From Bacillus sp. RO1 (lineage in GTDB: Bacteria > Bacillota > Bacilli > Bacillales > Bacillaceae_I), in contig NZ_JAAZWB010000092.1 in assembly GCF_012524115.1 (NCBI RefSeq), forward strand, positions 1 through 64,000: a stretch of 64,000 nucleotides of DNA, written 5' to 3'. Numbering within the stretch: the stretch's first letter is position 1; each line of letters starts with the position of its first letter. Shown here piece after piece: positions 48,362-57,181 of this stretch. The translations under genes and the position numbers were made by a program. The notes under the pieces are model-generated. The model was not told the origin of the DNA and did not search any database. It was given only the letters and a program-made list of their open reading frames with translations.

Positions 48362-50073
48362 GGCTTCACACCTTCCATTTGTTGAATTCCTTTTCCAGGA
48401 GCTATCATCGGATACACATTTTCCATTGGAGTCACCCGACAATCTAATAGATAGGGCTCATCTGTAACAAGTGCTTCAGTGAATGCTGCTTTGAATTCTT
48501 CTTCATTTTGGACTACTGCCGCCTTGATTCCAAAAGCATCGGACAATTTTACATAATCAGGTTGGTTCGGGAGTAAGGATTCTGAGTATCTCTCTTTATA
48601 AAAGAGTTGCTGCCATTGTCGTACCATTCCCATAGATTGATTGTTTACGAGTACTACTTTTACCGGAAGTTTGTATTCTTTTAGGACAGCCAGCTCCTGC
48701 AGTGTCATTTGGAACCCAGCATCACCAAGGACTGCTACAACTGTAGTTGGCCGTTCCGCCACCTGCGCGCCGATTGCTGCCGGTAATCCGAAGCCCATGG
48801 TTCCGAGTCCTCCTGAGGTAACCCAGCGATCCGGTTTTTCAAATCCATGAAATTGCGCTGCCCACATTTGATGCTGCCCAACGTCTGTTGTGACAATCGC
48901 TTCTCCTTTTGTAAGTTCATGAACAAGTTCTACAAGCTTTTGAGGCTTGAATGTTTCTCCATCTTCTACATACCATAGTGGATAATCTTCTTTAGATTGC
49001 AAGAGTTGCTCCAGCCAACTACTTGTATCCGCCGTTTCTGTTATTTCCTTTATTAGTAATTGAAGTGACTTTGCTGCATCCCCGATAACAGGATAATCAG
49101 TCGGGACATTTTTGCCGATTTCGGATGGATCAATATCAAAATGAACCACTTTTGCAAACTTAGCGAACTCTTGCAAGTTACCTGTTAGTCTGTCATCGAA
49201 CCTTGCTCCGATATTGATTATAAAATCCGCTTCATACAAGGCCATATTTGCCGTATACGTTCCGTGCATGCCAGCCATCCCAAGAAAAAGTGGATGGTCT
49301 GCCGGAAAGCCTCCAAGTCCAAGTAATGTATTAACTACAGGGATTGTCGTTTTAGCAACCAGTTCCTTCAATTCATTCGTTGCTTTACTGTGGAGAACGC
49401 CTGCGCCAGCTAGAATGATGGGCTTTTCCGCTTTCTTCAAAGCCTGTGCTACTTTTTTAATCGCCTGCGGATCCGGCTCTGTTTGGAGCTTATAACCGGG
49501 AAGGTGCACTTCTTTTGAATAGTCGTAAATACCTGAAGCGGCAGTGATGTCTTTTGGAATATCGATCAATACCGGTCCTGGTCGTCCAGTGGATGCAATG
49601 TGGAACGCTTCTTTAAAAATTCTTGGGAGGTCTTGGACATCCTGGACCTGAAAATTATGTTTGGTAATTGGCATCGAAATTCCTAAAATCGGTGCTTCTT
49701 GAAAGGCGTCTGACCCAAGGACCTGTGAATTAACCTGACCTGTAATCACGACTAGTGGCAGGGAATCTATCATGGCATCCGCAAGGCCAGTGACGATGTT
49801 GGTGGCACCGGGACCGGAAGTGGCAATGACCACTCCAGGTTTTCCAGAAACCCTTGCATACCCTTCTGCTGCATGGATCGCTCCTTGTTCATGTCGGGTT
49901 AAAAGATGCGGGATACCACCGTCATATAATGCGTCATAAATGTTTAGTACAGCGCCACCGGGATAGCCGAATATTACCTCGACTTTTTCTTCTTTTAATG
50001 CCTCGACAATCATACGTGAACCTGTCAGCAGCTTTTTTGCCACCTTTGTTCCGCTCTTTTCAACTGTACTCAT
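48358..50073 (-). CDS. ilvB: Acetolactate synthase large subunit
   Basis: A 571-aa thiamine diphosphate enzyme making acetolactate from pyruvate. Motifs: [15 protein letters not shown] with the catalytic Glu in [15 protein letters not shown] (about 60), and the thiamine-binding [25 protein letters not shown] near 440-465. It begins 27 nt after ilvD and overlaps ilvN by 4 nt. Confidence 0.95.
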   Translation of the reverse strand: MSTVEKSGTKVAKKLLTGSRMIVEALKEEKVEVIFGYPGGAVLNIYDALYDGGIPHLLTRHEQGAIHAAEGYARVSGKPGVVIATSGPGATNIVTGLADAMIDSLPLVVITGQVNSQVLGSDAFQEAPILGISMPITKHNFQVQDVQDLPRIFKEAFHIASTGRPGPVLIDIPKDITAASGIYDYSKEVHLPGYKLQTEPDPQAIKKVAQALKKAEKPIILAGAGVLHSKATNELKELVAKTTIPVVNTLLGLGGFPADHPLFLGMAGMHGTYTANMALYEADFIINIGARFDDRLTGNLQEFAKFAKVVHFDIDPSEIGKNVPTDYPVIGDAAKSLQLLIKEITETADTSSWLEQLLQSKEDYPLWYVEDGETFKPQKLVELVHELTKGEAIVTTDVGQHQMWAAQFHGFEKPDRWVTSGGLGTMGFGLPAAIGAQVAERPTTVVAVLGDAGFQMTLQELAVLKEYKLPVKVVLVNNQSMGMVRQWQQLFYKERYSESLLPNQPDYVKLSDAFGIKAAVVQNEEEFKAAFTEALVTDEPYLLDCRVTPMENVYPMIAPGKGIQQMEGVKP

Positions 50074-50100
50074 TCGTTCTCCACCTCCTTGTGTTCGGTG

Positions 50101-51768
50101 CTATACTTTTAGGATTCCTCCAGTATTAGCTGACGTTACAAGTGCTGCATATCTTGCAAGGTAACCACTTTTCACTTTTGATTCTGGTCGTTGCCAGTTC
50201 TTTTTTCTCGCTTCTAATTCTTCCGTCTCAACCAATAAATGTATGGTTCGTTTTGGTAAGTCTATCTGAATGATATCGCCATTTTCCACAAATGCGATTG
50301 GACCGCCTTCTGCGGCTTCAGGAGAGATATGTCCAATAGAGATACCCCTTGAGGCACCAGAGAACCTGCCATCTGTAATGAGGGCTACTTTAGTGGATAA
50401 TCCTCTCCCAGCAATAGAGGAAGTTGGTGCAAGCATCTCAGGCATTCCTGGTCCGCCTTTTGGCCCTTCATACCTGATGACTACTACATGCCCTTCTCGG
50501 ACTTGACCACTATTAATTCCTTCCTGGGCCTCATCTTGTGATTCAAAAATGATGGCCTCTCCTGTAAACGTTTTGATAGATGGATCTACTGCTCCAACCT
50601 TTATTACACTTCCATTTGGTGCAAGGTTTCCGAATAGAATACTTAACCCACCGACAGGACTATATGGATTATCTTTTTTCCTGATGACCTGGTCATTTAA
50701 GATCTGTGCATGATCTACCACTTCTTGAATGGATTGACCGGAGATGGTGAGACGATCAGGATGGATGGCACCTTCAATTTGGCAAAGTTCCTTGATGATG
50801 GCACTTACGCCACCTGCCTCATGGACATCCTGCATAGAGTAATCTGATGCCGGACTTACTTTGCATAGATAAGGGATCCTTTCTGCGATTTTATTAATGT
50901 CTTCTAATTTGTACTCGATTCCAGCTTCATGTGCGATGGCAAGGGTATGTAGAACGGTATTGGTCGATCCGCCCATTGCCATGTCGAGTGCAAAAGCGTC
51001 GTCGATTGCTTCTTTAGTGATGATATCTCTAGGTCTTACATCTTCTTCGATTTGTCTCATAAGATGTTTTGCAGCATCTTTGATCAGTTGGTGGCGCTCA
51101 TTGGAGGTTGCCACCATGGTACCGTTACCAGGGAGTGCCACTCCTAGCATTTCCATTAACGTATTCATGGAGTTTGCAGTAAACATTCCGGAGCAAGAGC
51201 CGCATGTTGGACAAGCACTCGATTCAATTTCGAGTAGTTCTTCACGGGACATTTTTCCGGAAAGGACACTTCCAACTCCTTCAAAAACGGATACAAGTGA
51301 TAGTGGCCTGCCATCTTTTGTTCTACCGGCTTCCATTGGTCCACCGGATACAAATACTGCAGGGACATTGGTTCTGGCCGCTGCCATCAGCATGCCTGGT
51401 GTGATCTTGTCACAGTTCGGGATGTAAAACACGCCGTCAAACCAGTGGGCGTTGATGACAGTTTCTGCTGAGTCTGCAATCAGCTCCCGACTTGGTAGCG
51501 AATAACGCATTCCGATATGTCCCATCGCAATTCCGTCATCCACCCCGATTGTATTAAACTCGAAAGGAACGCCACCAGCTTCCCTGATTGCTTCCTTTAC
51601 CACTTCTGCAAATTTATTTAAATGCATATGCCCCGGAATAATATCCACATAAGAGTTACAGACGCCGATGAACGGCTTATCCATATCCTCCGGCTTTACC
51701 CCAGCAGCATGCAACAAACTTCTATGTGGTGCTCTGTCAATTCCCCTCTTGATCGTATTACTTCTCAT
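50101..51768 (-). CDS. ilvD: Dihydroxy-acid dehydratase
   Basis: A 555-aa iron-sulfur dehydratase giving the keto acids of valine and isoleucine. Cluster and Mg motifs: [45 protein letters not shown], and [25 protein letters not shown]. The ATG at 51768 is used because a GTG four codons upstream is fused to the aaaggag site. An inverted repeat (51791-51826) lies just before that site. Confidence 0.95.
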   Translation of the reverse strand: MRSNTIKRGIDRAPHRSLLHAAGVKPEDMDKPFIGVCNSYVDIIPGHMHLNKFAEVVKEAIREAGGVPFEFNTIGVDDGIAMGHIGMRYSLPSRELIADSAETVINAHWFDGVFYIPNCDKITPGMLMAAARTNVPAVFVSGGPMEAGRTKDGRPLSLVSVFEGVGSVLSGKMSREELLEIESSACPTCGSCSGMFTANSMNTLMEMLGVALPGNGTMVATSNERHQLIKDAAKHLMRQIEEDVRPRDIITKEAIDDAFALDMAMGGSTNTVLHTLAIAHEAGIEYKLEDINKIAERIPYLCKVSPASDYSMQDVHEAGGVSAIIKELCQIEGAIHPDRLTISGQSIQEVVDHAQILNDQVIRKKDNPYSPVGGLSILFGNLAPNGSVIKVGAVDPSIKTFTGEAIIFESQDEAQEGINSGQVREGHVVVIRYEGPKGGPGMPEMLAPTSSIAGRGLSTKVALITDGRFSGASRGISIGHISPEAAEGGPIAFVENGDIIQIDLPKRTIHLLVETEELEARKKNWQRPESKVKSGYLARYAALVTSANTGGILKV

Positions 51769-51790
51769 CGATTGCTTCACTCCTTTAGAA

Positions 51791-51826
51791 GGGACCTTGA
51801 CGATTTACTAGTGATGACAGGTCCCC
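51791..51826 (-). other. Inverted repeat directly upstream of the ilvD ribosome binding site
   Basis: Minus strand gggacct and aggtccc form a 7-8-bp stem with a ~20-nt loop and end about 7 nt before aaaggag. No U-run follows, so it is not a terminator; it could protect a 5' end or affect translation. Upstream (51827-51900) the motif ctttaacgta occurs twice. Confidence 0.55.
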
Positions 51827-51910
51827 TTTTTAATGCTTTAACGTAGTGAGGGTGAGACCCCTCTTTGATACTTTAACGTATTGATAATAAACAATTTTTC
51901 TCCTGTTTCT

Positions 51911-52039
51911 CCAGTTGCCTGTAGTGCAAGGTATGAGACTCCGGCGGGAGGTAGCGGTAGACTTGAGACCCCGCAACGAAGTGAGGAGGCTCAAGTACCG
52001 CCCCGCGGAAAGCGAATACCTGGAACGGAAGGTAACTGA
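51911..52039. repeat. Dispersed ~130-bp repeat in the ilvE-ilvD gap, inverted
   Basis: Reads in the opposite direction to the other two operon copies: cctgtagtgcaaggtatgag, cttgagaccccgcaacg, gaggaggctcaag, ccgcggaaagcgaatacc and tggaacggaaggtaact. Confidence 0.85.
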
Positions 52040-52058
52040 TGTTAACAAGTTTTCTTTA

Positions 52059-53003
52059 TTAATGATTCAACGCTTCACCCAACAGCACTCCGCCGTTGAT
52101 TTCCCAGCCTACTTGAGTTTCTTCTGGGTAGACTTTGTGGCCGTCTTCTACAACTAACTGGCGGAAGCGGTTTAGAATTTTGTGGGTTTCTTTACCTGGT
52201 TTTCCGTCTGCGATTTTCCTTGCATCAAGACTGATAACCGGGATTACCTCTGCTGCAGTTCCTGTTAAGAACACTTCGTCAGCTACGTACACATCATGCC
52301 TTGTAAACGGTTCTTCTCGGACATCATATCCCATTTCATTAGCGAGATCGATGATGGCATTTCGCGTGATACCTTCCAGTGCTCCAACATAACTTGGCGG
52401 AGTTAATAGTTTGTTGCCCTTTAGGATAAAGATGTTCTGTCCAGATCCTTCTGCAACATACCCTTCTGTGTTAAGCGTAAGGGCTTCATTGGCACCAGCC
52501 ATATTTGCCTCAGCTTTTACCATGATGTTATTCAAGTAGTTAAGTGATTTTACTTTAGGACTTAAGATATCCGGACGGTTTCTTCTAGTAGGAACGGTTA
52601 CCATCGTAATGCCTACGTCATAGAGTTCTTTAGGGAATAATGCCAGTTGCTCAGCAATGACAATCAGGTTTGGAGTTTTGCATTTTGTGGGATCTAAACC
52701 GAGATCGCCGACTCCTCTTGATAGGACCAGTCGAATATAGGCCGTATCATGCAATTTGTTCTTTCTGAGAGTCTCAACGATAATATCCTCAAGTTCAGAC
52801 ATGGTATAGGGGACGTCCAATAGTACAGACCTTGCAGAATCATATAATCTTTCAAGATGTTCGCGAAGACGGAATACATTTCCGTTGTACATTCGGATTC
52901 CTTCAAAAACGCCATCGCCATATAGGAATCCGTGATCATATACAGATACAACTGCCTTCTCTTTTTCTACTAGCTGCCCATTCATATAGATGTATCTACA
53001 CAT
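52059..53003 (-). CDS. ilvE: Branched-chain amino acid aminotransferase (class IV)
   Basis: A 314-aa PLP enzyme that makes the last step to isoleucine, valine and leucine. Fold-type IV motifs: YDHGFLYGDGVFEGIRMYNG (22-41), PLP lysine K152 in KVKSLNYLNN, and the NTEGYVAEGSGQNIF and FLTGTAAEVIPV segments. It is the first gene of the operon, after a long regulated leader and an aggag site. Confidence 0.93.
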   Translation of the reverse strand: MCRYIYMNGQLVEKEKAVVSVYDHGFLYGDGVFEGIRMYNGNVFRLREHLERLYDSARSVLLDVPYTMSELEDIIVETLRKNKLHDTAYIRLVLSRGVGDLGLDPTKCKTPNLIVIAEQLALFPKELYDVGITMVTVPTRRNRPDILSPKVKSLNYLNNIMVKAEANMAGANEALTLNTEGYVAEGSGQNIFILKGNKLLTPPSYVGALEGITRNAIIDLANEMGYDVREEPFTRHDVYVADEVFLTGTAAEVIPVISLDARKIADGKPGKETHKILNRFRQLVVEDGHKVYPEETQVGWEINGGVLLGEALNH

Positions 53004-53101
53004 AACTAATCTCCTCTTTCCACTTTTTATTGTTTGAATATTCTGACATATAACAGTTTAAAAGTTGCCCCTTGGTCAGGTTGAATAAACGTTAAACGTT
53101 C

Positions 53102-53279
53102 ATCAGAACCTATCCGTAGAGGCTTTTTTCCTCGCGGTGTACACCATCTGTCAAGATCGTGCTGGTATCGCTCGGACCAGACATGATTGGAAAATTCGGC
53201 TGATATTGCAAAGATTATTCTTTCTTGCACTACCACTTTACTTTCCTGAAATCACCGGAACCCTAGACACCCTTCTGAT
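53102..53279 (-). ncRNA. ykkC-class riboswitch, probably ppGpp-sensing (subtype 2a)
   Basis: The minus-strand leader has the conserved ykkC motifs in order: TCTAGGGTTCCG (53256-53267), CTGGTCCGAGCG (53169-53180) and ACACCGCGAGGAAAAAAGCC (within 53119-53140). The closing stem P1 pairs atcagaa (53273-53279) with ttctgat (53102-53108). Members of this class placed before branched-chain amino acid genes are ppGpp riboswitches; guanidine and PRPP subtypes serve other gene types. No strong terminator follows; a long imperfect hairpin (gcctct with aggggc, and ggtt with aacc) may be the expression platform. Confidence 0.87.
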
Positions 53280-53325
53280 AAGGGAAATGTTATTTCTTTT
53301 ATCAATGTTTCTTTGAGTTGATGTT

Positions 53326-53354
53326 ATTTTAATACCGTCGATACAGGCAGTCAA
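53326..53354 (-). promoter_or_regulatory. ilv-leu operon promoter
   Basis: Minus strand TTGACT (53349-53354), 17-bp spacer, TAAAAT (53326-53331): a near-consensus sigma-A promoter giving a leader of about 315 nt before ilvE. Confidence 0.85.
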
Positions 53355-53358
53355 CACC

Positions 53359-53373
53359 TAATTTCAGATAATT
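53359..53373 (-). promoter_or_regulatory. CodY box upstream of the ilv-leu promoter
   Basis: AATTATCTGAAATTA matches AATTTTCWGAAAATT at 12 of 15 positions and ends 4 bp upstream of the -35. CodY represses ilv-leu in B. subtilis. Confidence 0.7.
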
Positions 53374-53391
53374 CAAATTTTACAGACAATA

Positions 53392-53406
53392 TAAAAACGC
53401 TTTCAT
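53392..53406 (-). promoter_or_regulatory. cre-like site, promoter-proximal
   Basis: ATGAAAGCGTTTTTA matches WTGNAANCGNWNNCW at all but the penultimate base. It lies upstream of the promoter, as for CcpA activation. Confidence 0.6.
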
Positions 53407-53423
53407 TTTTGTCCTATAAACAA

Positions 53424-53438
53424 AGAAAACGCTTACAA
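53424..53438 (-). promoter_or_regulatory. cre site upstream of the ilv-leu promoter
   Basis: TTGTAAGCGTTTTCT matches the cre consensus at every position. CcpA activates ilv-leu from an upstream cre in B. subtilis. The spacing to the second cre-like site is 32 bp, about three helical turns. Confidence 0.8.
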
Positions 53439-53486
53439 ATGTTTGTTAAATTTTTTTACATACCCTTCTTTTTTTCTCTCAAAACA

Positions 53487-53517
53487 TAAAAAAAGAACGA
53501 GTTACCCCGCTCTTTTC
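53487..53517 (-). terminator. Terminator of ilvA
   Basis: Minus strand aagagcggg and ctcgttctt (with G-U pairs) flank gtaa and are followed by a U-run, separating ilvA from the ilvE promoter. Confidence 0.8.
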
Positions 53518-53532
53518 TAAGACAATCTAACA

Positions 53533-54795
53533 TTATATCAATAAATTAAATAACTGTTTGTCTTTATTTATTTCGATATAGGTAAATCCTTTCTTTTCCA
53601 TACGGTCAATAATAGCAAAATAATCGTCTGGCTTGCGAAGTTCGACGCCGACCAACACCGGACCCTTGTCTCGGTTATTTTTCTTTGTGTACTCAAATCG
53701 TGTAATATCGTCTGTGTCTCCCAAAACATCCTCCATAAATTCGCGCAATGCTCCTGCACGCTGAGGGAAGTTGACAATAAAATAGTGCTTAAGCCCTTCA
53801 TAGATCAAGGACCTTTCTTTCATTTCTTGCATCCGGTCTAAATCATTGTTGCCTCCGCTCACAATACAGACTACCGTCTTACCGGCGATCTCATCCTTAT
53901 AAAAATCTAGTGCAGCAATAGACAAAGCTCCTGCCGGCTCGGCAATAATGGCATTCTCGTTATACAAATTTAGGATAGTAGTACAGACCTTCCCTTCTGG
54001 TACCAACACCACATCATCTACGAGGTCTTTGGTCATTTCAAACGGCAGCTCTCCTACCTGTTTCACAGCCGCTCCATCTACAAAGCTATCAATCTCATTT
54101 AATCTTACCACTTTATTCTGAGCCAATGATTGCTTCATACCTGGAGCACCGAACGGTTCCACACCAATCAATTTTGTATCGGGACGCTTTTCTTTCAGAT
54201 AGGATCCCACACCTGAGATCAGTCCCCCACCGCCTATACTCATAAACACATGAGAACACTCTTCCTGCAATTGCTCAGAAATTTCCATGCCCACTGTTGC
54301 CTGTCCGGTGATGGTTAACCTGTCGTCAAATGGGTGGATAAATTTCATCTCTTCCATTTCACATACTCTCATCGCTTGCTGATAGGAATCGTCGTATGTG
54401 TCGCCCGTAAGAACAACTTCTGTAAATTCGCCCCCAAAAAACTCTACTCGTGACACTTTTTGTCTTGGTGTAGTAGTTGGCATAAAAATCTTGCCTTTTA
54501 TTCCGAGCTTTTTGCAAGCATAGGCAACTCCTTGTGCATGGTTACCTGCACTCGCACACACGACCCCTTTTTCTCGTTGTTCCTCTGTTAAACTATGAAC
54601 CGAATAGTAAGCTCCTCTAATCTTAAAGGATCTTACCACCTGTTGATCTTCCCGTTTCAGATAGACTTTACAGTTATATCGTTCTGAGAGGATAGTATCC
54701 AACTGTAGCGGGGTTCTGACAACCACATCCTTCAGTACCTCATAAGCACGCTCCACTTCTTCTGATGTCACTCTTGTCTGTAATGCTTTTGCCAA
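53533..54795 (-). CDS. ilvA: Threonine deaminase (biosynthetic)
   Basis: A 420-aa PLP enzyme that makes 2-ketobutyrate from threonine, the first isoleucine step. The PLP lysine is K58 in SFKIRGAYYS; the glycine loop is SIGGGGLISGVG; a single C-terminal ACT-like domain (about 335-420) gives isoleucine feedback. This is the Bacillus-type size. A TTG start at 54795 is 8 nt from an aaggag site. It has its own promoter and terminator, so it is a separate unit from ilvE. Confidence 0.93.
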   Translation of the reverse strand: MAKALQTRVTSEEVERAYEVLKDVVVRTPLQLDTILSERYNCKVYLKREDQQVVRSFKIRGAYYSVHSLTEEQREKGVVCASAGNHAQGVAYACKKLGIKGKIFMPTTTPRQKVSRVEFFGGEFTEVVLTGDTYDDSYQQAMRVCEMEEMKFIHPFDDRLTITGQATVGMEISEQLQEECSHVFMSIGGGGLISGVGSYLKEKRPDTKLIGVEPFGAPGMKQSLAQNKVVRLNEIDSFVDGAAVKQVGELPFEMTKDLVDDVVLVPEGKVCTTILNLYNENAIIAEPAGALSIAALDFYKDEIAGKTVVCIVSGGNNDLDRMQEMKERSLIYEGLKHYFIVNFPQRAGALREFMEDVLGDTDDITRFEYTKKNNRDKGPVLVGVELRKPDDYFAIIDRMEKKGFTYIEINKDKQLFNLLI

Positions 54796-54839
54796 TCTTA
54801 CCGCTCCTTTCTTTTAACGAAAAATGAATATTGTGAATT

Positions 54840-54869
54840 ATTGTACAACAAGTTGTTTTAAAAAGTCAC
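54840..54869 (-). promoter_or_regulatory. ilvA promoter
   Basis: Minus strand GTGACT (54864-54869), 18-bp spacer, TACAAT (54840-54845). The -35 is moderate. Confidence 0.55.
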
Positions 54870-54893
54870 GATGAATTTTCCGCTCGTACATAA

Positions 54894-54933
54894 ATAAAAA
54901 GCATTCGACATCTTTACCTCGTTGTCGAATGCT
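54894..54933 (-). terminator. Terminator of fhuF
   Basis: Minus strand gcattcgaca and tgtcgaatgc form a 10-bp stem with a 12-nt loop and a U-rich tail; it overlaps the end of the gene. Confidence 0.85.
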
Positions 54934-55708
54934 CTGCTAACACTTTATCAAATTTCTCTTGTCGCTCGGATTTTTTCATTCTCGGACAGGTATAACATAA
55001 GTGCCCTCCCTCTGTTTGATAAGCAAGACAACAAGAAGGTTTCAAAGGCATCGGATCATTTAAATCCCAAGGATTATCAATAAATATTAGTTTTTTTGCA
55101 TAGGGATGTTTTGCCGTATTCATTCCCATGCAAGATAAAGGATTTCCACCCTTAAACTTTTCCACGTTTTTTTCATATTGTAACTTATATTTTTCAGGAA
55201 GACTAGAATGCTTCATCCGGTCTGAAATCCAATAAAGACTATGAGTTGCCTGGTACCACATATGTAAAAGATGGTTGCTATCTGACTTAGAGTGCATTTG
55301 CTTATATACGGGATTCATAATATCTTTATAAAATTCTTCTACCCACTCTCTGTCCCCTTTTTCATCTATATCTTCCGAATGAACGACAAATGAAATCAGT
55401 ATCGTTCCACGTTGATTTTTATATAATTGCAGTTTAATATTTTCTGGGGTGACCTTCCATCCATCCGAAGATAAGAAATGCATAGACCCACATAAATATC
55501 CAAACCAGCCTGCAAGATACATGACAGTAACGTCCTTTGTCGTTGCTTTAATTCCCTCACCGTAAATGTCCAATAATTTTTGTAGAATTTCTGGATCGCC
55601 CAACTCACTTATCCGACATTCCCAGACAACATCCACTTTTTCTTGGTTCGACATATAAAAGAAACATGTCATCTGGTCCCAAGTCCACCATTGTTTTTTA
55701 AGCTCCAT
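54914..55708 (-). CDS. fhuF: FhuF-type siderophore-iron reductase
   Basis: A 264-aa cytosolic protein that releases iron from imported ferric siderophores. The C-terminal [2Fe-2S] motif is CC-x10-C-x2-C, seen as SCCLAYQTEGGHLCYTCP near residues 240-257. The ATG at 55708 (MELKKQWWTWDQ) has a ggaggg site; 18 upstream codons to 55762 derive from the adjacent mobile element. That element separates it from the siderophore-binding gene. Confidence 0.87.
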   Translation of the reverse strand: MELKKQWWTWDQMTCFFYMSNQEKVDVVWECRISELGDPEILQKLLDIYGEGIKATTKDVTVMYLAGWFGYLCGSMHFLSSDGWKVTPENIKLQLYKNQRGTILISFVVHSEDIDEKGDREWVEEFYKDIMNPVYKQMHSKSDSNHLLHMWYQATHSLYWISDRMKHSSLPEKYKLQYEKNVEKFKGGNPLSCMGMNTAKHPYAKKLIFIDNPWDLNDPMPLKPSCCLAYQTEGGHLCYTCPRMKKSERQEKFDKVLAEHSTTR

Positions 55709-55729
55709 CCTCTCCCTCCTTTTATAAAA

Positions 55730-55917
55730 GGCTCTGTTAAACACCGCTGTTGATTTCCGCACTAGGCTTCGCTTTCCTAGGGGCGTTTGGGGAGCCCTCT
55801 TCGGAAAAACGCCTGCGGGGTCTCCCCTAAACGCTATCTCCCTAAGGAGTCTTCGCCTATTGCTCCAATCAACAGCTAGGTTGCTGAAAAAATCAACAGT
55901 ATGCTTTAACAGAGCCG
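55730..55917. mobile_element. MITE-like element with 12-bp terminal inverted repeats
   Basis: Ends are GGCTCTGTTAAA (55730-55741) and TTTAACAGAGCC (55906-55917), a perfect inversion. The interior has caccgctgttgatttccg, cttcgctttcctagggg, gcctgcggggtctcc, ggagtcttcgcc and gctccaatcaacagctagg, the same core as in 16768-17043. Length 188 bp, no coding potential, no clear target duplication. Confidence 0.82.
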
Positions 55918-55919
55918 TA

Positions 55920-55953
55920 TTAAAAGAAGGCTGACAGCATATGTCAACCTTCC
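55920..55953 (-). terminator. Terminator of the siderophore-binding protein gene
   Basis: Minus strand gaaggttgac and gtcagccttc flank a 7-nt loop and are followed by ttttaat. Confidence 0.82.
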
Positions 55954-55963
55954 CTATTCTTAC

Positions 55964-56953
55964 TTACTTTTCTTCCATATACTTCACGATATCTTCTAAT
56001 AGAAGATTTGCTGCTTTAATTCCACCAGATAGGTTCCAAATGATTTCATCTACTTTGTAGGCAGATTCCGTTTGTGCAACATTTAGCTTTTCATAAAGAG
56101 GATGTTCCATCCAAGCTTCTTGCATTTTTGTTCCGCCTTTTTCCTCATCATAGTCGGCATTGAAATAGAACATAACGTCACCATCCATGCTGCTCATCTG
56201 TTCTTCTGTAATAACTTCCATGAAATTATCTTTATCTTGCGCTTCTGGACGTGCAAATCCTAAATCAGAAAGGATTGTCCCTGCAAATGTATCTTTTTGA
56301 TAGATACGAACCGTCGTTGGCAAGAATCGGACAACGGATATTTCCATATCCAATTTATCTACAAGCTTCCCTTTTACTTCTTCTACATGCTTATCGTAAT
56401 TTGCCATTGCTTCTTTGCCTTCCGCCTCTTTATTCAACGCTTTTGCGTATAGTTCAAAGTTCTGCTTCCAATCTCCTGCTAAATCTTCAGAGAATACAGT
56501 TGGTGCAATCGCTTCTAATTGTTCATAAATCTCTTCGTGGCGAATTTTGTTTCCAATGATCAAATCAGGCTGAAGACTTGCGATTGTCTCAAGGTTGGGT
56601 GCTGTTTCTTCCCCTAGCTCTGTTACCCCTTCCATTTCGCCTTTGATATGAGCGTACCATTCCGTTCCTACACCAGGGCTAGCAGCACCGACCGGAGTGA
56701 CACCAAGTTCCAATAAAGCTTCTGTTCCTTCGTTTGTAAGTACAACCACTTTTTGCGGCGTATCTTCAATGGTTGTTTCCCCCATTGCATGTTGAACCGT
56801 GTATTCTGAAGACTCTTCCTTTTTTACTGCATCATCGTCTTTAGAACTGTTCACTGTATCGCTTCCTGTATTGTTTGCTCCGCATCCAGCTAAAATTAAT
56901 GTCAGTATACTGAATGTAAGCATTAATTGAGTAAACCCTTTGTACTTTCTCAT
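55964..56953 (-). CDS. Ferric-siderophore-binding lipoprotein (ABC importer)
   Basis: A 329-aa class III solute-binding protein. The lipobox LILAGC (Cys at ~24) is followed by a charged linker and the FecB-type fold (KVVVLTNEGTEALLELGVTPVGAA, NLETIASLQPDLIIGNKIRHEE). Closest in type to YfiY/FhuD-like hydroxamate binders. No permease or ATPase lies nearby, so it must borrow them. A Fur box upstream indicates induction by low iron. Confidence 0.88.
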   Translation of the reverse strand: MRKYKGFTQLMLTFSILTLILAGCGANNTGSDTVNSSKDDDAVKKEESSEYTVQHAMGETTIEDTPQKVVVLTNEGTEALLELGVTPVGAASPGVGTEWYAHIKGEMEGVTELGEETAPNLETIASLQPDLIIGNKIRHEEIYEQLEAIAPTVFSEDLAGDWKQNFELYAKALNKEAEGKEAMANYDKHVEEVKGKLVDKLDMEISVVRFLPTTVRIYQKDTFAGTILSDLGFARPEAQDKDNFMEVITEEQMSSMDGDVMFYFNADYDEEKGGTKMQEAWMEHPLYEKLNVAQTESAYKVDEIIWNLSGGIKAANLLLEDIVKYMEEK

Positions 56954-56993
56954 TTCTATCTCCCTTTCTTTTGACTGTAGCTCAGCCTGTGTA

Positions 56994-57022
56994 ATTGATA
57001 ATGATTTTCATTATTATTATAG
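56994..57022 (-). promoter_or_regulatory. Fur box with overlapping -10
   Basis: TGATAATGATTTTCA (56996-57010 on plus) matches the 7-1-7 Fur dyad TGATAATNATTATCA with one mismatch and extends as further tat repeats. A minus-strand TATAAT (57016-57021) lies next to it. Confidence 0.82.
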
Positions 57023-57181
57023 GTCGCAAAGACTAGGAATGCTATGCACTTTTTATACATTTTGCATGGACTTTTTCTCGCACGATTATTTTCAGGCACT
57101 ATTCCGGACAAAGGTTGGAGTGGTTTGTTACAATATGCTTTATGAAAAGAATGGGACATTTTATGAAAAGAGGGATAGAAG

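Noticed and set aside
51830-52048. 72-aa open frame between ilvE and ilvD
   Set aside because: It is translated from the inverted dispersed repeat.
53027-53236. 69-aa open frame upstream of ilvE
   Set aside because: It lies across the ykkC-class aptamer, whose conserved blocks explain the sequence.
53004-53320. T-box leader for ilv-leu
   Set aside because: The string ggtgtacaccgcg looks like a T-box at first sight, but it belongs to the ykkC motif; the GGTGGTACCGCG element and a stem I with specifier loop were not found.
55708-55762. N-terminal extension of FhuF
   Set aside because: The extra codons lie in the mobile element and before the ggaggg site; the ATG at 55708 is the proper start.
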